A DNA stretch of 64,000 nucleotides from Nicotiana tabacum. Its lineage: Eukaryota; Streptophyta; Magnoliopsida; Solanales; Solanaceae. The stretch covers positions 55,482,730-55,546,729 of the forward strand of contig NC_134103.1 of the NCBI RefSeq assembly GCF_000715075.1, read 5' to 3'. Each line of letters starts with the position of its first letter. Position 1 is the stretch's first letter. The notes under the pieces are model-generated. The model was not told the DNA's origin. It worked only from the letters and a program-made list of their open reading frames with translations, and made no database searches. Both the position numbers and the translations under genes were made by a program. Positions 23,335 through 34,861 of the stretch are shown in pieces.

Positions 23335-26300
23335 ATGTGTTGGTGTTTGCATGCACAGATGACGGTGACTAGGAAGACTACGGCTAGCCAGAGGAGAGAT
23401 ACAGTAGTAGGTGAGGGGACCAACAGGGTACCCCCAGTAGATGGGGCCCAGTCTGAGGCTCAAGGGGAGACCCCTACTCAGCCATTACCGGCTCCTCCAC
23501 CAACTACGGAGATTCCTAGGGAAACTGCACATCCAGTTCCCCCTCCACTTCCATCAGATCAGGACTTAAGGAGTGCGGTGCATTTGTTGACACAGTTGGT
23601 AGCTACCCAGCAACATGCTAGGGCATCAGCTAGTGCAGGAACTTCTGAGGGGTCTGGGAGTTCAAGGGTCCGAGAGTTTATTGCTTTGAGTCCCCCAGAG
23701 TTCACGGGGACAGATCAGAGGGAGGACCCGCAGGATTTCATAGATCAGCTTCACAGGATCTTTCGTGTTATGCATGCCACGGAGAAAGAGGCAGTTGAGC
23801 TAGCAGCTTTTCGACTCCGAGATATAGCCATCCTTTGGTATGAGGGATGGGAGAGGTCCAGGGGACGTGATACACCTCCAGCTATTTGGGAGAATTTTTC
23901 AGATGCTTTCCTTGACCAGTACTTACCGCGGGAGATCCGACAGGCTCGAGTCGATCAGTTTCTAGCCCTCAAGCAGGGTAATATGAGTGTTCGAGAGTAT
24001 AGTCTCCGTTTTGACTCATTGGCCAGATATGCACCATCCATAGTTTCTACTATGCGGGACAGGATTCACAGGTTTATAGCAGGGTTAGCCCCAGAGTTAA
24101 CCGAGGCATGTGCCACCGCTGCATTGCAGGATAGTATGGATATCTCCCGGATTCAGGCATTCGCCCAGAATATAGAAAGGGGTAGGCGTCGGCAGCAGGG
24201 TACAGAGAGGGCTGAGCAAGGGCAACGTAAGAGGATGAGATTTCCCAGGTCTCAGGAGCAATCTCAGGGTAGTTATAGGACCCAGTACTTCGGACGGCCA
24301 CCTAGGCCTCCGCCACCTCAGTTACAGGGTTACGGGTATGACCGCTATACTCAGTCAGGACCAGGTGAGAGCTCACGGGCATCGGGTTTGCAGCGACAAC
24401 GAGGTTCTGCGCAGACATGGTCATTTCCTCCGCGGTGTGACATCTGTGGTAGAGGACACTTGGGTCAATGCCGAGCAGGTTCTGATGCTTGTTATACATG
24501 TGGGCGTCCGGGGCATATGATGCGAGATTGCCCAAATAGAGATTCTGGGGGAATGGCACAACCAGCGAGTTCAGCAACAGGATCGTCTATGTCCGTGCAT
24601 CCTTCAAGGCGTGAGTCTCAGTCTTCGGCTGGTAGAGGTCGAGGCAGAGGTAGAGGTTCTAGTTCAAGTGGTAATCAGAACCGTATCTATGCTTTAGCGG
24701 GTCGACAGGACCAGGAGTCTTCACCAGACGTTGTGACAGGTATATTAACCATTTGCTCTCACGATGCTTATGCTTTGATAGACCCAGGATCTACTTTATC
24801 GTATATTACCCCATTTGTCGCGAGGAAGTTTGGTATAGTGCCTGAAATACTAAGTGATCCTTTTGCGGTATCTACACCGGTCGGAGAATCAATTATTGCT
24901 AGACGGGTTTACCGAGGTTGTACGGTGACAATTTGTAGTCGTCAGACCTCAGCTGACCTAGTTGAGCTAGAGATGATGGACTTTGATGCTATCATGGGCA
25001 TGGACTGGTTGGCAGCTTGCTATGCCACAGTTGATTGCCGAGCAAAGGTAGCCAAATTTCATTTTCCGGGTGAGCCAGTCCTTGAATGGGTAGGTAATAC
25101 ACCAACACCTAGAGGTAGGTTTATTTCCTATCTGAAGGCGAGGAAAATGATCGCAAAAGGGTGCATTTATCATATTGTGCGAGTTAGAGATGCAGATGCT
25201 GAGATACCTACACTTCAGTCTATTCCCATAGTCAAAGAGTATGCAGATGTGTTTCCAGATGAGCTTCCAGGTATTCCTCCAGAGCGAGAGATTGATTTTA
25301 GCATCGATTTGCTTCCAGGAACTCAACCAATATCCGTCCCTCCGTATAGAATGGCACCTGCCGAATTGAAGGAGTTGAAGGAGCAGTTAAAAGATTTGCT
25401 GGAGAAAGGTTACATTAGGCCCAGTACCTCACCTTGGGGTGCACCGGTACTATTTGTGCGGAAGAAAGACGGCTCGCTGAGGATGTGTATCGATTATAGG
25501 CAGTTGAACAAGGTAACTATTAAGAATAAGTATCCACTTCCAAGGATCGATGACTTGTTTGATCAGTTGCAGGGAGCTAGATGCTTTTCCAAGATTGATT
25601 TGAGGTCGGGGTACCACCAGGTCAGAGTTCGGGAAAAAGATATTCCGAAGACAGCCTTCAGGACCCGATATGGCCACTTCGAGTTCCTTGTCATGTCCTT
25701 CGGGTTGACTAATGCACCCGCTGTATTTATGGACTTGATGAATAGCCTATTCCGGCCATTTTTAGATCTGTTCGTGATAGTATTTATTGATGATATTCTG
25801 GTTTATTCCCGTTCAGAGGATGAGCATGCGGACCACCTGCGAGCGGTACTCCAAACCCTCCGTGATCGTAAGTTGTATGCTAAGTTTTCTAAATGTGAGT
25901 TCTGGTTGAAGTCTGTAGCATTCTTGGGGCATATTGTATCAGATGAAGGGATAAAGGTGGACACTCAGAAGATTGAGGCCATGAAATCTTGGCCTAGACC
26001 TACCACTCCGACAGAGGTTCGTAGCTTTCTAGGCTTAGCAGGATACTATCGGAGGTTCGTAGAGGGTTTTTCTTCCCTTTCGGCACCATTGACGAAGTTG
26101 ACACAGAAAGAAACTAAGTTTCAATGGACAGAGGCTTGTGAGCGGAGTTTCCAAGAGCTTAAGAACAAGTTGACCTCAGCTCCAGTTCTAACACTTCCAG
26201 AGGGTCTAGAGGGTTATGCCGTGTATTGTGATGCATCAGGTGTCGGGTTAGGATGTGTCCTGATGCAACATGGGAAGGTAATTGCATATGCTTCAAGGCA

Positions 26301-26475
26301 GTTGAGGAAGCACGAGAGGAATTATCCGACCCACGACCTCGAGTTAGCTGCGGTTGTCCATGCACTTAAGATATGGCGGCATTATTTATATGGTGTTCAT
26401 GTTGATATATTTACTGATCATAAAAGCCTACAATATATTTTCAAGCAGAAAGAGTTGAATTTGCGACAGAGGTGA
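23335..26475 (+). CDS. Gag-protease-RT-RNase H part of the element A polyprotein, ends at a nonsense codon
   Basis: Residues numbered from the ATG at 23335. Capsid-like gag domain about 121-270 ([19 protein letters not shown]); two CCHC-type knuckles, [12 protein letters not shown] about 365-376 and [14 protein letters not shown] 386-399; protease with DPGSTLSY, Asp483; reverse transcriptase about 650-830 with FIDD at 817-820; RNase H with catalytic Asp966 (YCDAS) and TDHKS. The frame stops at TGA 26473-26475, where relatives have CGA (Arg) in LRQRRW, so this is one C-to-T change at a CpG. The ATG at 23359, directly after CACAG, is the better start: A2 has the same CAG-ATG arrangement. Without the stop the frame would continue to 28173. 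Product: virus-like particle proteins and replication enzymes. Confidence 0.93.
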   Translation: MCWCLHAQMTVTRKTTASQRRDTVVGEGTNRVPPVDGAQSEAQGETPTQPLPAPPPTTEIPRETAHPVPPPLPSDQDLRSAVHLLTQLVATQQHARASASAGTSEGSGSSRVREFIALSPPEFTGTDQREDPQDFIDQLHRIFRVMHATEKEAVELAAFRLRDIAILWYEGWERSRGRDTPPAIWENFSDAFLDQYLPREIRQARVDQFLALKQGNMSVREYSLRFDSLARYAPSIVSTMRDRIHRFIAGLAPELTEACATAALQDSMDISRIQAFAQNIERGRRRQQGTERAEQGQRKRMRFPRSQEQSQGSYRTQYFGRPPRPPPPQLQGYGYDRYTQSGPGESSRASGLQRQRGSAQTWSFPPRCDICGRGHLGQCRAGSDACYTCGRPGHMMRDCPNRDSGGMAQPASSATGSSMSVHPSRRESQSSAGRGRGRGRGSSSSGNQNRIYALAGRQDQESSPDVVTGILTICSHDAYALIDPGSTLSYITPFVARKFGIVPEILSDPFAVSTPVGESIIARRVYRGCTVTICSRQTSADLVELEMMDFDAIMGMDWLAACYATVDCRAKVAKFHFPGEPVLEWVGNTPTPRGRFISYLKARKMIAKGCIYHIVRVRDADAEIPTLQSIPIVKEYADVFPDELPGIPPEREIDFSIDLLPGTQPISVPPYRMAPAELKELKEQLKDLLEKGYIRPSTSPWGAPVLFVRKKDGSLRMCIDYRQLNKVTIKNKYPLPRIDDLFDQLQGARCFSKIDLRSGYHQVRVREKDIPKTAFRTRYGHFEFLVMSFGLTNAPAVFMDLMNSLFRPFLDLFVIVFIDDILVYSRSEDEHADHLRAVLQTLRDRKLYAKFSKCEFWLKSVAFLGHIVSDEGIKVDTQKIEAMKSWPRPTTPTEVRSFLGLAGYYRRFVEGFSSLSAPLTKLTQKETKFQWTEACERSFQELKNKLTSAPVLTLPEGLEGYAVYCDASGVGLGCVLMQHGKVIAYASRQLRKHERNYPTHDLELAAVVHALKIWRHYLYGVHVDIFTDHKSLQYIFKQKELNLRQR

Positions 26476-28173
26476 TGGCTTGAGTTATTGAAAGATTACG
26501 ATGTTAACATTCTCTACCATCCAGGGAAAGCTAATGTTGTAGCAGATGCCTTAAGTCGCCGATCTATGGGTAGCTTAGCACATGTAGAGCCCGAGAAAAG
26601 ACAATTAGCTAGAGATATTCATCAATTGGCTTCGTTGGGGGTTCGGTTAGTAGATTCTGAGGATGGTGGAGTTGTAATCCAAAACACTGCAAAATCATCC
26701 CTCATAGCTGAAGTCAAGGAAAGGCAGTACGAGGACCCAGAGTTGGTCGAGTTGAGAGAGCGAGTTCCGCAGCAGAAGAAGCCATTGTTAGAGCTCAAGG
26801 GAGATGGGGTTCTCAGATACAAGGGTCGTTTGTGTGTTCCAGATGTAGCAGGGCTACGAGACAGGATTATGTCAGAGGCACATTATTCATGGTATTCCAT
26901 CCACCCTGGATCGACGAAGATGTATCATGACATTAAGGATATGTACTGGTGGAATGATATGAAGAAGAACATTGCTGAGTTTGTCGCCCAATGTACTAGT
27001 TGCCAGCAAGTGAAGGTAGAACACCAGAAGCCCGGAGGGCTAATGCAGACTATAGAGATCCCGACATGGAAATGGGAGGCGATAAACATGGACTTTATCA
27101 TGGGTTTACCTCGTTCTAATCGTAAGTTCGATTCCATATGGGTGATAGTCGATAGGCTCACGAAATCAGCTCACTTCCTACCGGTCAGATCTACATATAC
27201 AGCAGAAGATTATGCAAAGTTATATATTAAGGAGATAGTGCGGCTACACGGAGTACCAGTTTCTATTATATCTGACCGTGGGGCTCAGTTTACAGCACAT
27301 TTTTGGAGGTCATTTCAGAGAGGTCTAGGGACTCAGGTGAATCTCAGCACAGCTTTTCATCCACAGACTGATGGACAAGCCGAGCGCACAATTCAGACGC
27401 TCGAGGATATGTTACGAGTATGTGTGTTGGATTTTAAAAGAAGTTGGGATGAACATCTACCTCTTATCGAGTTTGCATATAATAACAGTTACCACTCCAG
27501 TATCCAGATGGCTCCATACGAGGCTTTGTATGGGCGTAAGTGCAGATCTCCTATAGGGTGGTTTGATGTTGGTGAATCTAGGTTACATGGGCCAGACCTG
27601 GTTCAGCAGGCCATAGAGAAAGTAAAGGTTATCCGGGAGCGACTGTTGACAGCTCAGAGTCGTCAGAAGTCATATTTTGACGTGCGGCGACGAGACTTAG
27701 AGTTCAGGATTAATGACTGGGTATTCTTAAAGGTATCACCTATGAAGGGCGTGATGAGGTTTGGCAAGAAAGGAAAGCTTAGCCCACGGTATATTGGGCC
27801 TTATAGGATCATTCGGAGAGTGGGCCAACTAGCTTATGAGTTAGAGTTGCCCTCAGAATTGGAGTCTGTCCATCCGGTTTTTCACGTATCTATGCTACGG
27901 AAGTGCATTGGCGATCCTACCCGAGTGGTGCCCACGGATGATGTACAGATTACAGAGGACTTGTCATACGAGGAAATTCCAGTTGCCATCCTAGACCGAC
28001 AAATCCACAATCTACGAAATAAGGAGGTAGCTTCCGTAAAGGTTTTATGGAGGAGCAAAGATGTAGAAGAGATGACGTGGGAATCGGAGGAAGAAATGAA
28101 GTCTAAATACCCCCACCTATTTCAAAATGAAGATATGGTTCGAGATGGGACGCTACAACATAGCTCTATGTAG
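26476..28173 (+). CDS. RNase H C-terminus, integrase and chromodomain of the element A polyprotein
   Basis: Same frame as the upstream part, with no start codon of its own; the first Met (26488) is not a real start. It encodes the end of RNase H and tether ([17 protein letters not shown]), the integrase H2C2 zinc domain (about 26880-27010), and the DDE core: Asp at 27091 (MDF), Asp at 27274 (SDRG), Glu at 27382 (AERT), the last two 35 residues apart as expected. The C-terminus has [10 protein letters not shown] and a chromodomain-like segment (ILDRQIHN, ASVKVLWR, EEMTWES) ending near KYPHLF. Such chromodomains in Tekay/Del elements are thought to steer integration to heterochromatin. Stop TAG at 28171. 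No lesion is visible in this half. Confidence 0.92.
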   Translation, partial: WLELLKDYDVNILYHPGKANVVADALSRRSMGSLAHVEPEKRQLARDIHQLASLGVRLVDSEDGGVVIQNTAKSSLIAEVKERQYEDPELVELRERVPQQKKPLLELKGDGVLRYKGRLCVPDVAGLRDRIMSEAHYSWYSIHPGSTKMYHDIKDMYWWNDMKKNIAEFVAQCTSCQQVKVEHQKPGGLMQTIEIPTWKWEAINMDFIMGLPRSNRKFDSIWVIVDRLTKSAHFLPVRSTYTAEDYAKLYIKEIVRLHGVPVSIISDRGAQFTAHFWRSFQRGLGTQVNLSTAFHPQTDGQAERTIQTLEDMLRVCVLDFKRSWDEHLPLIEFAYNNSYHSSIQMAPYEALYGRKCRSPIGWFDVGESRLHGPDLVQQAIEKVKVIRERLLTAQSRQKSYFDVRRRDLEFRINDWVFLKVSPMKGVMRFGKKGKLSPRYIGPYRIIRRVGQLAYELELPSELESVHPVFHVSMLRKCIGDPTRVVPTDDVQITEDLSYEEIPVAILDRQIHNLRNKEVASVKVLWRSKDVEEMTWESEEEMKSKYPHLFQNEDMVRDGTLQHSSM

Positions 28174-28368
28174 GCTAGCAGGTCATCAGGTAAGCTTTTA
28201 TTTTTCACTTTCAATATTTATGATTTACGGTCGGTGAGGCAAATTGCTGCTATTTATAAAGATTGGCCATGTGTGGCATGCATAGTATGTTTCTGGCTAC
28301 GTGCAGGTTGGTTTTAACCTAGTGTACGAAGGATACTCTGGAAAAAGTTTCCAAAGTCTCCAAGAGTA

Positions 28369-28403
28369 AACATTCGAGGACGAATGTTCCCAAGGGGGAG
28401 TGA
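28369..28403 (+). other. Pre-PPT hairpin and polypurine tract of element A
   Basis: AACATTCG, loop AGGA, CGAATGTT (28369-28388), then PPT AAGGGGGAG (28392-28400) and TGA before the 3' LTR. The hairpin core TTCGAGGACGAA recurs just before the PPT of element C, with different but still pairing outer bases. Confidence 0.8.
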
Positions 28404-30932
28404 TGTTACACCCTATATTTTCGTATGTAAAAATGCGTCGTAAGCAAACTAATGTAGGACAAAAAAATGAGATAATATTTAAAAGTATATAAAGTAAGTT
28501 AATCATGTTACCTCTGAGGTTACAAATATTGAAGATCATGAACAACAAGTACAAAGAGGGTTGGACAGTTCAGAAGCTAAAGCAATTAAATAAAACAATG
28601 TTTCATCGAAAGTCGACAAGTTGGGAATGTTATAACATGTACCTTTGGGGTGAGACTAGGGTGATTAACATGATAAAGAGATTATGTTATGATTTATATT
28701 AGTCGTATTACATCCGTGTGTTATGTTTTTAAGTCAAGCGAGTTGTGGAACAAAAGTCGATGAAAGTCATCACAAGTTACAGTCATAAGTTTTACTGAAA
28801 CTTTGGGTCAAATATAACTGCAATTTTCTCCCAATATACTTAGAGTTATGGTGTGTTCCACCCATCAAATTAAAGATCTATGAGTCTATTTTCCAACGCA
28901 TTAAACCATTTGTCAATACGACATCGGAGTAGAGAGATATGTGCATTTTTGCGATACTGCGCAAGCTGCTAGGTGACAAGTAGGTGTGTCACCTACTTGC
29001 TTAAATGAAAGCCCAAAAATGGGCCATTTCGGGTCGTCCAAAGAGGCCTTTTAAGGGCCTATTTTCTTCATATATTAGACTTAAAATAGAGCATAATAAC
29101 CAGACATAAGCTCTGCAAAGAATCCTCCCAAAAATTTCCCACAAACCCTAATTGATTTTCTCTCCCTTTCAAGTTCCAATTGGAGGTAAAACTTAGAGTT
29201 TGAAGAACCAAGATAGGAGCTGAGTTATCCAACAAATAAGGTGAGTTTACTGCTCTCTTTCATCCATTTTTTTCTTCTGTAAATTCATGGTAAGTCGTTC
29301 TATACTTGTAAGAACTCACGGGATGGTGATCGGAAGCCGTGAGTTCGAGTTATTCACTTGTAGCGGACTGTTTTGTAGACTGTTTTGTGTTGCTGTTGGG
29401 CTGCGTGTTTTATTACTATTTTGTGGAGTTTTGGAGGAGGAAGGGGGTTTATAAACACCATATAAATGTAGGGTGGTTGGCTGGTCGTTCGTCATAACAT
29501 TTTCGGGTCGTTTGACACTACTACGGTGGTCGTTTTGTGTACGAAGAGATTGGGGTGTGTTGGGCTGTTTTGTAGTATTTGATGGTGTATATAGGGCTGG
29601 AAAATGATGTATATATGTTGTTATTGTTCTGTCCTTGTATTGTTGGTGTTATCTTGAAGTTGGAGGAAGGGCATATTATAGGGGAGATGCTGCCCATTTT
29701 AATACAAAATAGGTTTGTCGTTCGTTGTGCGATAGTTGTACCTTTCGTAACTTAACGATAGTATTATTATCATTCTTGTAGATTAAGGTGCGAAGAGGTG
29801 AGTTCAACTTGGTGATTGAAAAGATTGTGATAAGGTATGTTAAGGCTAAGCCTTCCTTCATTTTGGCATGATCTCGTAGCTACATGTGTTAGTAATGAGA
29901 CAAAAAGAGAAGTTCATATTCATGAATTTATTCACACTATTCTAGTCTCATAAGTTACAATATTATTCCTTATCGAGACTCTATATTCAATTTTAGTATT
30001 GTCTTCTTCCAGTCAAGAGAGCAGCAAGCCTATATATACAGTATTACAGTATTTTCATTACCATCGAGCTATAATCGATGGGCAGGCCCCTATTGGGCAA
30101 CCTCTGATCAGATGGAAAGTTATATACCGAGCCTACTGTGGCCGAGCGCCTATGAGCGAGCCCAGCATGGTCGAGATACATAGCCTAGTATGGCCGAGCG
30201 CCTATAAGCGAGCCTACTATGGCAGAGCAGTTATATATACCGAGCCTTATAAGGCCGTACAATTATTTTACTTACTATATTGAAGGAGTTGAGTCAGTAT
30301 CAGCAGGTAAGTATATCTCCAGATCATCTTTGACTCCCAGTTAATTTCAGTTATCATATTATCAGTTCAGTTTCAGATTTCAGTTATTTTATTGCCTTAC
30401 ATACTCGGTACATTATTTCGTACTGATGTCCCTTTTTTGGGGGCGCTGCATTTCATGCGTGCAGGTTCAGACAGACAGATGGGTAGACCTCCTCAGTAGG
30501 TGTTTTCCGAGTTCCGCCTGATCGGTAAGCTCCACATCTTTCGGAGTTGCCAGGACTAGAGTTTTGTGTACATCTTATGTATATCTGTATATATGTTATG
30601 GGTAGGTCAGGGCCCTGTTCCGATCACAGTACATCTATCAGTAGAGGCTTGTAGGCATATCCTGTTGGTTAGTGCATTATGTTGGGTTTGTATAAATTGG
30701 TGGTTTGTCAGCTGTAGTAGCTATGACGGCCTTGTCGGCCTAGCTTTATATTGATATTTAGTTAGTGCTAGTTTCCATTCAGTTTTATATTTTGCTTCGC
30801 ATATTGTCTTGCAAGGTGGCCCCATGGCCAAAGTATGACATTATGTGTTCAGAGTCCCTTAGTCGCAATTTGGTACGCCAGGTTAGGTGAGGCACGGGGT
30901 GCTTGTCTCGCTCCTAGGTTCGGGGCGTGACA
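28404..30932 (+). repeat. 3' LTR of element A
   Basis: Identical in length to the 5' LTR and about 99.3% identical by eye. The differences are mostly transitions. All motifs listed for the 5' LTR are kept, including the donor-like sites, hairpin and GAGCG array. Confidence 0.95.
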
Positions 30933-32082
30933 CAAATAATCTTCAGGCACTCGTTTAATTTCCTGTGAACATGGTAGAGGAGCAACACATGGCTGTTCAG
31001 GAGGTGGCGATGCCCAGCATAGCTAATGTTACCTCCAGCATTGTGAAGCCCAGAATCACTGGGCACTTTGAGCTGAAACAGAGCATGATCCAGCTACTTC
31101 ATGCGAATGGGCAGTTTATGGGTCTTCCACACGAGGATCCATAACAGCATATCCTGAACTTCTTGGAAATTAGTGATACGTACATCACTAACGGGGTCAC
31201 TCCAGACTATGTAAGCCTCACGCTTTTCCCACTCTCTCTGTTGGGTGAAGCAAAGCGATGGCTAAAGACAGAACCAACTAATTCTATTACATCATGGAAT
31301 GATTTGGCAAGGAAATTTCTAGCAAGGTTCTTCCCTTCAGGCAAAACTGCAAAGATCAGAAGTGAGATAGTCGCTTTCAAACAGAAAGCGGGATAGTCTC
31401 TATACTCAGCTTGGTAGAGGTTCAAGGGGCTGCTCAGAGATTGTCCTCATCATAATCAAACAAACGAAGTGTTAGCTCACACTTTCATAGAAGGGCTATA
31501 TCCCGAGATAAAAATTATGGTAGATGTTGCAACTGGAGGTCAAGTGTTGGAGAAAAGCTTTGACGAGATATATGCATTATTGAATAAATTCTCCAAAAGC
31601 AATTCAGATTCGCAAGGAGAAATGGGCATACACACGGTGTAAAAATCTATAGGGGTTCTCAAGGTAGATGTCGTCTTGGCATTATCAGCGCAAATTTCTA
31701 CATTGATTAACCAAGTCAATCAGATGACCTTAGTTATTAATAAGCAACAAGCTCAACCAGTGCAATAGGTTCAAGTGTTTTGTGAAGTATGTGGAGAGGG
31801 TCACACGAGCGACTTATGCCCAGTTAATCCAGAGTCTGTCTGCTTTGTGGGTAATGCAAATATGGGCCAGACAAACCAATATAGGAATACTTACAATCCC
31901 AACTAGAGGAACCACCCAAACTTCTCTTGGGGTGGAAATCAAGGTTCTCAAAATTAATACCGACCACAAGCACCTCAACAACAATATAGACCACCTCAGG
32001 CTGAACAATATGCAAACTCAACAAATCACATTGAGGAAATGATGAAGAAATTGATGGCTGACCAACAATACATAGCTTTTCA
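30933..32082 (+). pseudogene. Gag of Athila-like element F, decayed and truncated
   Basis: Frame pieces read MVEEQHMAVQEVAMPS, a FELKQSMIQLL segment, FLEISDTYITNGV, LTLFPLSLLGEAKRWL, WNDLARKFLARFFPSGK, and further on VLEKSFDEIYALLNKFSK, EVCGEGHTSDLCP (a knuckle-like CX2CX4HX4C) and EEMMKKLMADQQ. This is the Athila/Tat-type retrotransposon gag family. Several in-frame stops (for example before QHI at 31143, and at 31396) break it. It is cut at about 32083, where antisense family B pol begins. Athila pol and the 3' LTR are missing. Confidence 0.8.
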
Positions 32083-34856
32083 AACAAATTAGGGTACTTC
32101 TTCTTCATATTTTCCTCGGCCTCCCAAGTGCCCTCTTCCACTTGTTGGTTTCGCCATAGCACTTTCACGGAGGCAATTTCTTTATTTCTCAGCTTTTGAA
32201 CTTGCCTATCAATAATGGTAACTGGAATATCTTCATAAGTCAATTCCTCATTAACCTCAATAGTCTCTACCGGAACAATGAGTGCAGGGTCTCCAACTAC
32301 CTTCTTCAACATAGACACAGGAAACACCAGGTGCACTAAGGACATCTCTAGAGGTAGCTCAAGCTTGTAAGCCACCTGACCAATCCTCTGAATGATTCTA
32401 TACGGTCCGACATACCTTGGATTCAATTTCCCTTTCTTACCAAAGCACATTATACCCTCCATGGGGGAAACCTTCAAGAATACCCAATCATCCTCTTGGA
32501 ACTCATCACTACGACGTTCATCCGAATAGGACTTCTGATGACTTTAGGCAGTTTTCAATCGTTCCTTAATGATCTTAACCTTCTCCATAGCCTGATGCAT
32601 GAGGTATGTCCCTATCAACTCCGCTTCCCCAATCTCAAACCACCCAATGGGAGATCTACACCTCCTACCATATAGAGCCTCGAATGGCGCCATCTAAATG
32701 CTAGCATGATTACTGTTGTTGTAGGCAAATTCTATGAGAGGAAAATGATCATCCCAACTACCCTTGAAGTCAAGAACACAAGCACGCAACATATCCTCAA
32801 GTGTCTGAATAGTCTGCTCAGCTTGCCCATCGGTTTGTGGATGGAAGGCTTTACTAAGATTCACCTGAGTACCCAAACCTTGCTGAAATTTCCTCCAAAA
32901 GTTAGCTATGAATTGTGCCCCTCGATCTGAGATGATAAAAATCGGAGTGCCATGCAACTTGACTATTTCCTTGATATACAACTGAGAATATTGTTCCGCT
33001 ATGTTGGTAGCCTTAACAGGTAAGAAGTGTGTTGATTTCGTGAGTCGATCCAAAATCACCCAAATCGAGTCGAACATGCGAGAAGTGTGAGGTAGTCCTA
33101 CCACAAATTCCATATTGATCATCTTCCACTTTCACATTGGAATCTCGATGTTCTGTGCCAACCCACCGGGCCGTTAGTGTTCGGTCTTCACTTACTGACA
33201 ATTTGGATATCTTGCCATAAAGTCTCCTATATTCCTTTTCATATCATTCCACCAGTAGACTTCCTTAAGATCATGATACATCTTTGTAAATCTTGGGTGC
33301 ACGGAATACCTAGAAGTGTGAGCCTTGGTCATGATTCTTTCCTGGAGACCATCTACATTTGGAACACATAACTACCCTTGGTACCTCAGTGTACCATCAT
33401 ACATGCCAAGGGAAAAGGCCGTGGTCTTATGTTCATGAATCCCCTCTTTTAACTGCACCAACAATGGATCGTTGTATTGCTTCTCCTTGACCTCCACAAC
33501 AAACGATGATTCAGCCCTATTTTGCACAATCACCCCTCCTTCACTGGAGTCCGCAAGGAGAACTCCCAAACTAGCCAACTGATGAACCTCCTTGGCCAAC
33601 GGCCTTTGATATGCCTTCAAGTGATCCAAACTATCCATAGATTTAGAGCATCTGCCACAACATTAGCCTTTCCTGGATGATATAGGATATCGATGTCGTA
33701 GTCCTTGAGTAACTCAATCCATCTTCTTTGCCTCATATTCAATTCCTTCCATTTGAAAATATATTTAAGGCTCTTATCATCCGTGAATATATACAAATAA
33801 TGATGCCAAATCATCAATGCAAATACCACCGTCGTAAGCTCTAAGTCATGTGTTGGATAGTTCTTCTCATGATTCTTGAGTTTCCTACAGGCGTAAGTGA
33901 TCAATTTGCCATGTTGCATCAATACACACCCAAGTCCAATCCTTGAAGCATTGAAATATACCATAAACCCATATGTACCCTCTGGTAGGGTCAACACATG
34001 TGCCGTAGTCAATCTTGATTTCAACTCTTGAAAGATCTTTTCATAATCAACTACAAATCTCTGTTGGAGATATAGGTCTAGGCCAATTCTTCATCGCTGC
34101 AATCTTCTGAGGGTCAACCTTAATTCCTTCTCAAGAGACAACATAACCCAAGAATGTGATGGATTCAAGCCAAAATTCACACTTCGAAAACTTTGCATAC
34201 AACTTGTGCTGATATAGAGTCTGCAAAACTGCCCTGAGATGATCGACGTGGTCCTCTCTACTTCGTGAATTTACAAGAATATCGCCAATGAACACTATCA
34301 CAAAGGAGTCAAAAAAAAGGCTTGAAGACTCGATTTATAAGATCCATGAAAGCTGTCGGGGCATTTGTTAACCCAAAAGACATTACCAGAAATTCGAAGT
34401 GCCCATATCGGGTCCTGAAAGCATTTTTTGGAATATCCTATTCCCTGATCTTCAATTGGTGATACCCTGATCTTAGGTCAATCTTAGAGAAATACTTAAC
34501 ACCCTTCAACTAATCGAACAAGTCATTTATCCTTGGTAGTGGGTACTTAGTTTTTATTGTGACCTTGTTGAGCTGCCGATAGTCTATACACATCCTTAGT
34601 GACCCATATTTCTTCCTTACAAAGAAAAGTTGTCCGCCCCAAGGCAACATACTCGACCGGATAAAACCCTTCTCTAACAAATCATTTAATTGTTCCTCTA
34701 GTTCCTTCAATTTTGCCGGTGCCATTCTATAAGGTGGAATAGATATATGTTGTGTGTCTAGCATCACATCAATCTCTCGGTCTGGTGGAATCCCAGGGAG
34801 CTCATTAGGAAAGACCTCCGAAAATTCATTCATAACTGGCACGGACTCGAATGTAG
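32083..34856 (-). pseudogene. RT-RNase H-integrase-chromodomain of family B element B2, decayed
   Basis: The minus strand encodes most of pol in broken frames. RT N-terminus at 34510-34856 ([39 protein letters not shown]); RT palm near 34285, where the usual FIDD reads FIGD because GGC (34284-34286) replaces the first catalytic Asp; RNase H 33617-34024 (a YFNAS stretch where YCDAS is usual); integrase core 32694-33122 (SDRGAQF, HPQTDGQAEQT); C-terminal domain and chromodomain 32083-32477 ending at KKYPNLFEK. It joins Athila gag abruptly near 32083 with no PPT or 3' LTR. Confidence 0.88.
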
Positions 34857-34861
34857 GTGTC

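Larger units (their letters stand above)
20619..30932 (+). mobile_element. Element A: nearly intact Tekay-type chromovirus LTR retrotransposon
   Basis: The complete parts list is 5' LTR (20619-23147), PBS (23152-23163), one gag-pol frame (23335-28173), PPT (28392-28400) and 3' LTR (28404-30932). Both LTRs are 2529 bp. Comparing them by eye gives about 17 substitutions and two 1-base indels, near 0.7% divergence, so insertion is recent. The only obvious coding lesion is one nonsense codon. The flanks, ACCAT on the left and CAAAT on the right, do not form a target duplication, although both sides look like Athila-type gag. The chromodomain-like C-terminus and domain order (PR-RT-RH-IN) place it with Tekay/Del. 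Confidence 0.95.

Noticed and set aside
24074..24577. Antisense frames inside the gag of element A, repeated at 186-470
   Set aside because: Shadows of the gag frame; they recur only because gag itself is repeated in A2.
23335..28173. Possible pararetrovirus or endogenous virus
   Set aside because: LTRs, PBS, PPT, chromodomain and domain order are those of a Tekay-type retrotransposon; no envelope, movement or coat-protein frame is present.
28505..30754. Frames in the 3' LTR of A identical or nearly identical to frames in the 5' LTR
   Set aside because: They are duplicated because the LTR is duplicated; no domain and no coding pattern of substitutions.
32520..32720. Possible second gene between the B2 chromodomain and integrase frames
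   Set aside because: The minus strand there is the integrase C-terminal linker of the same pol, interrupted by stops.
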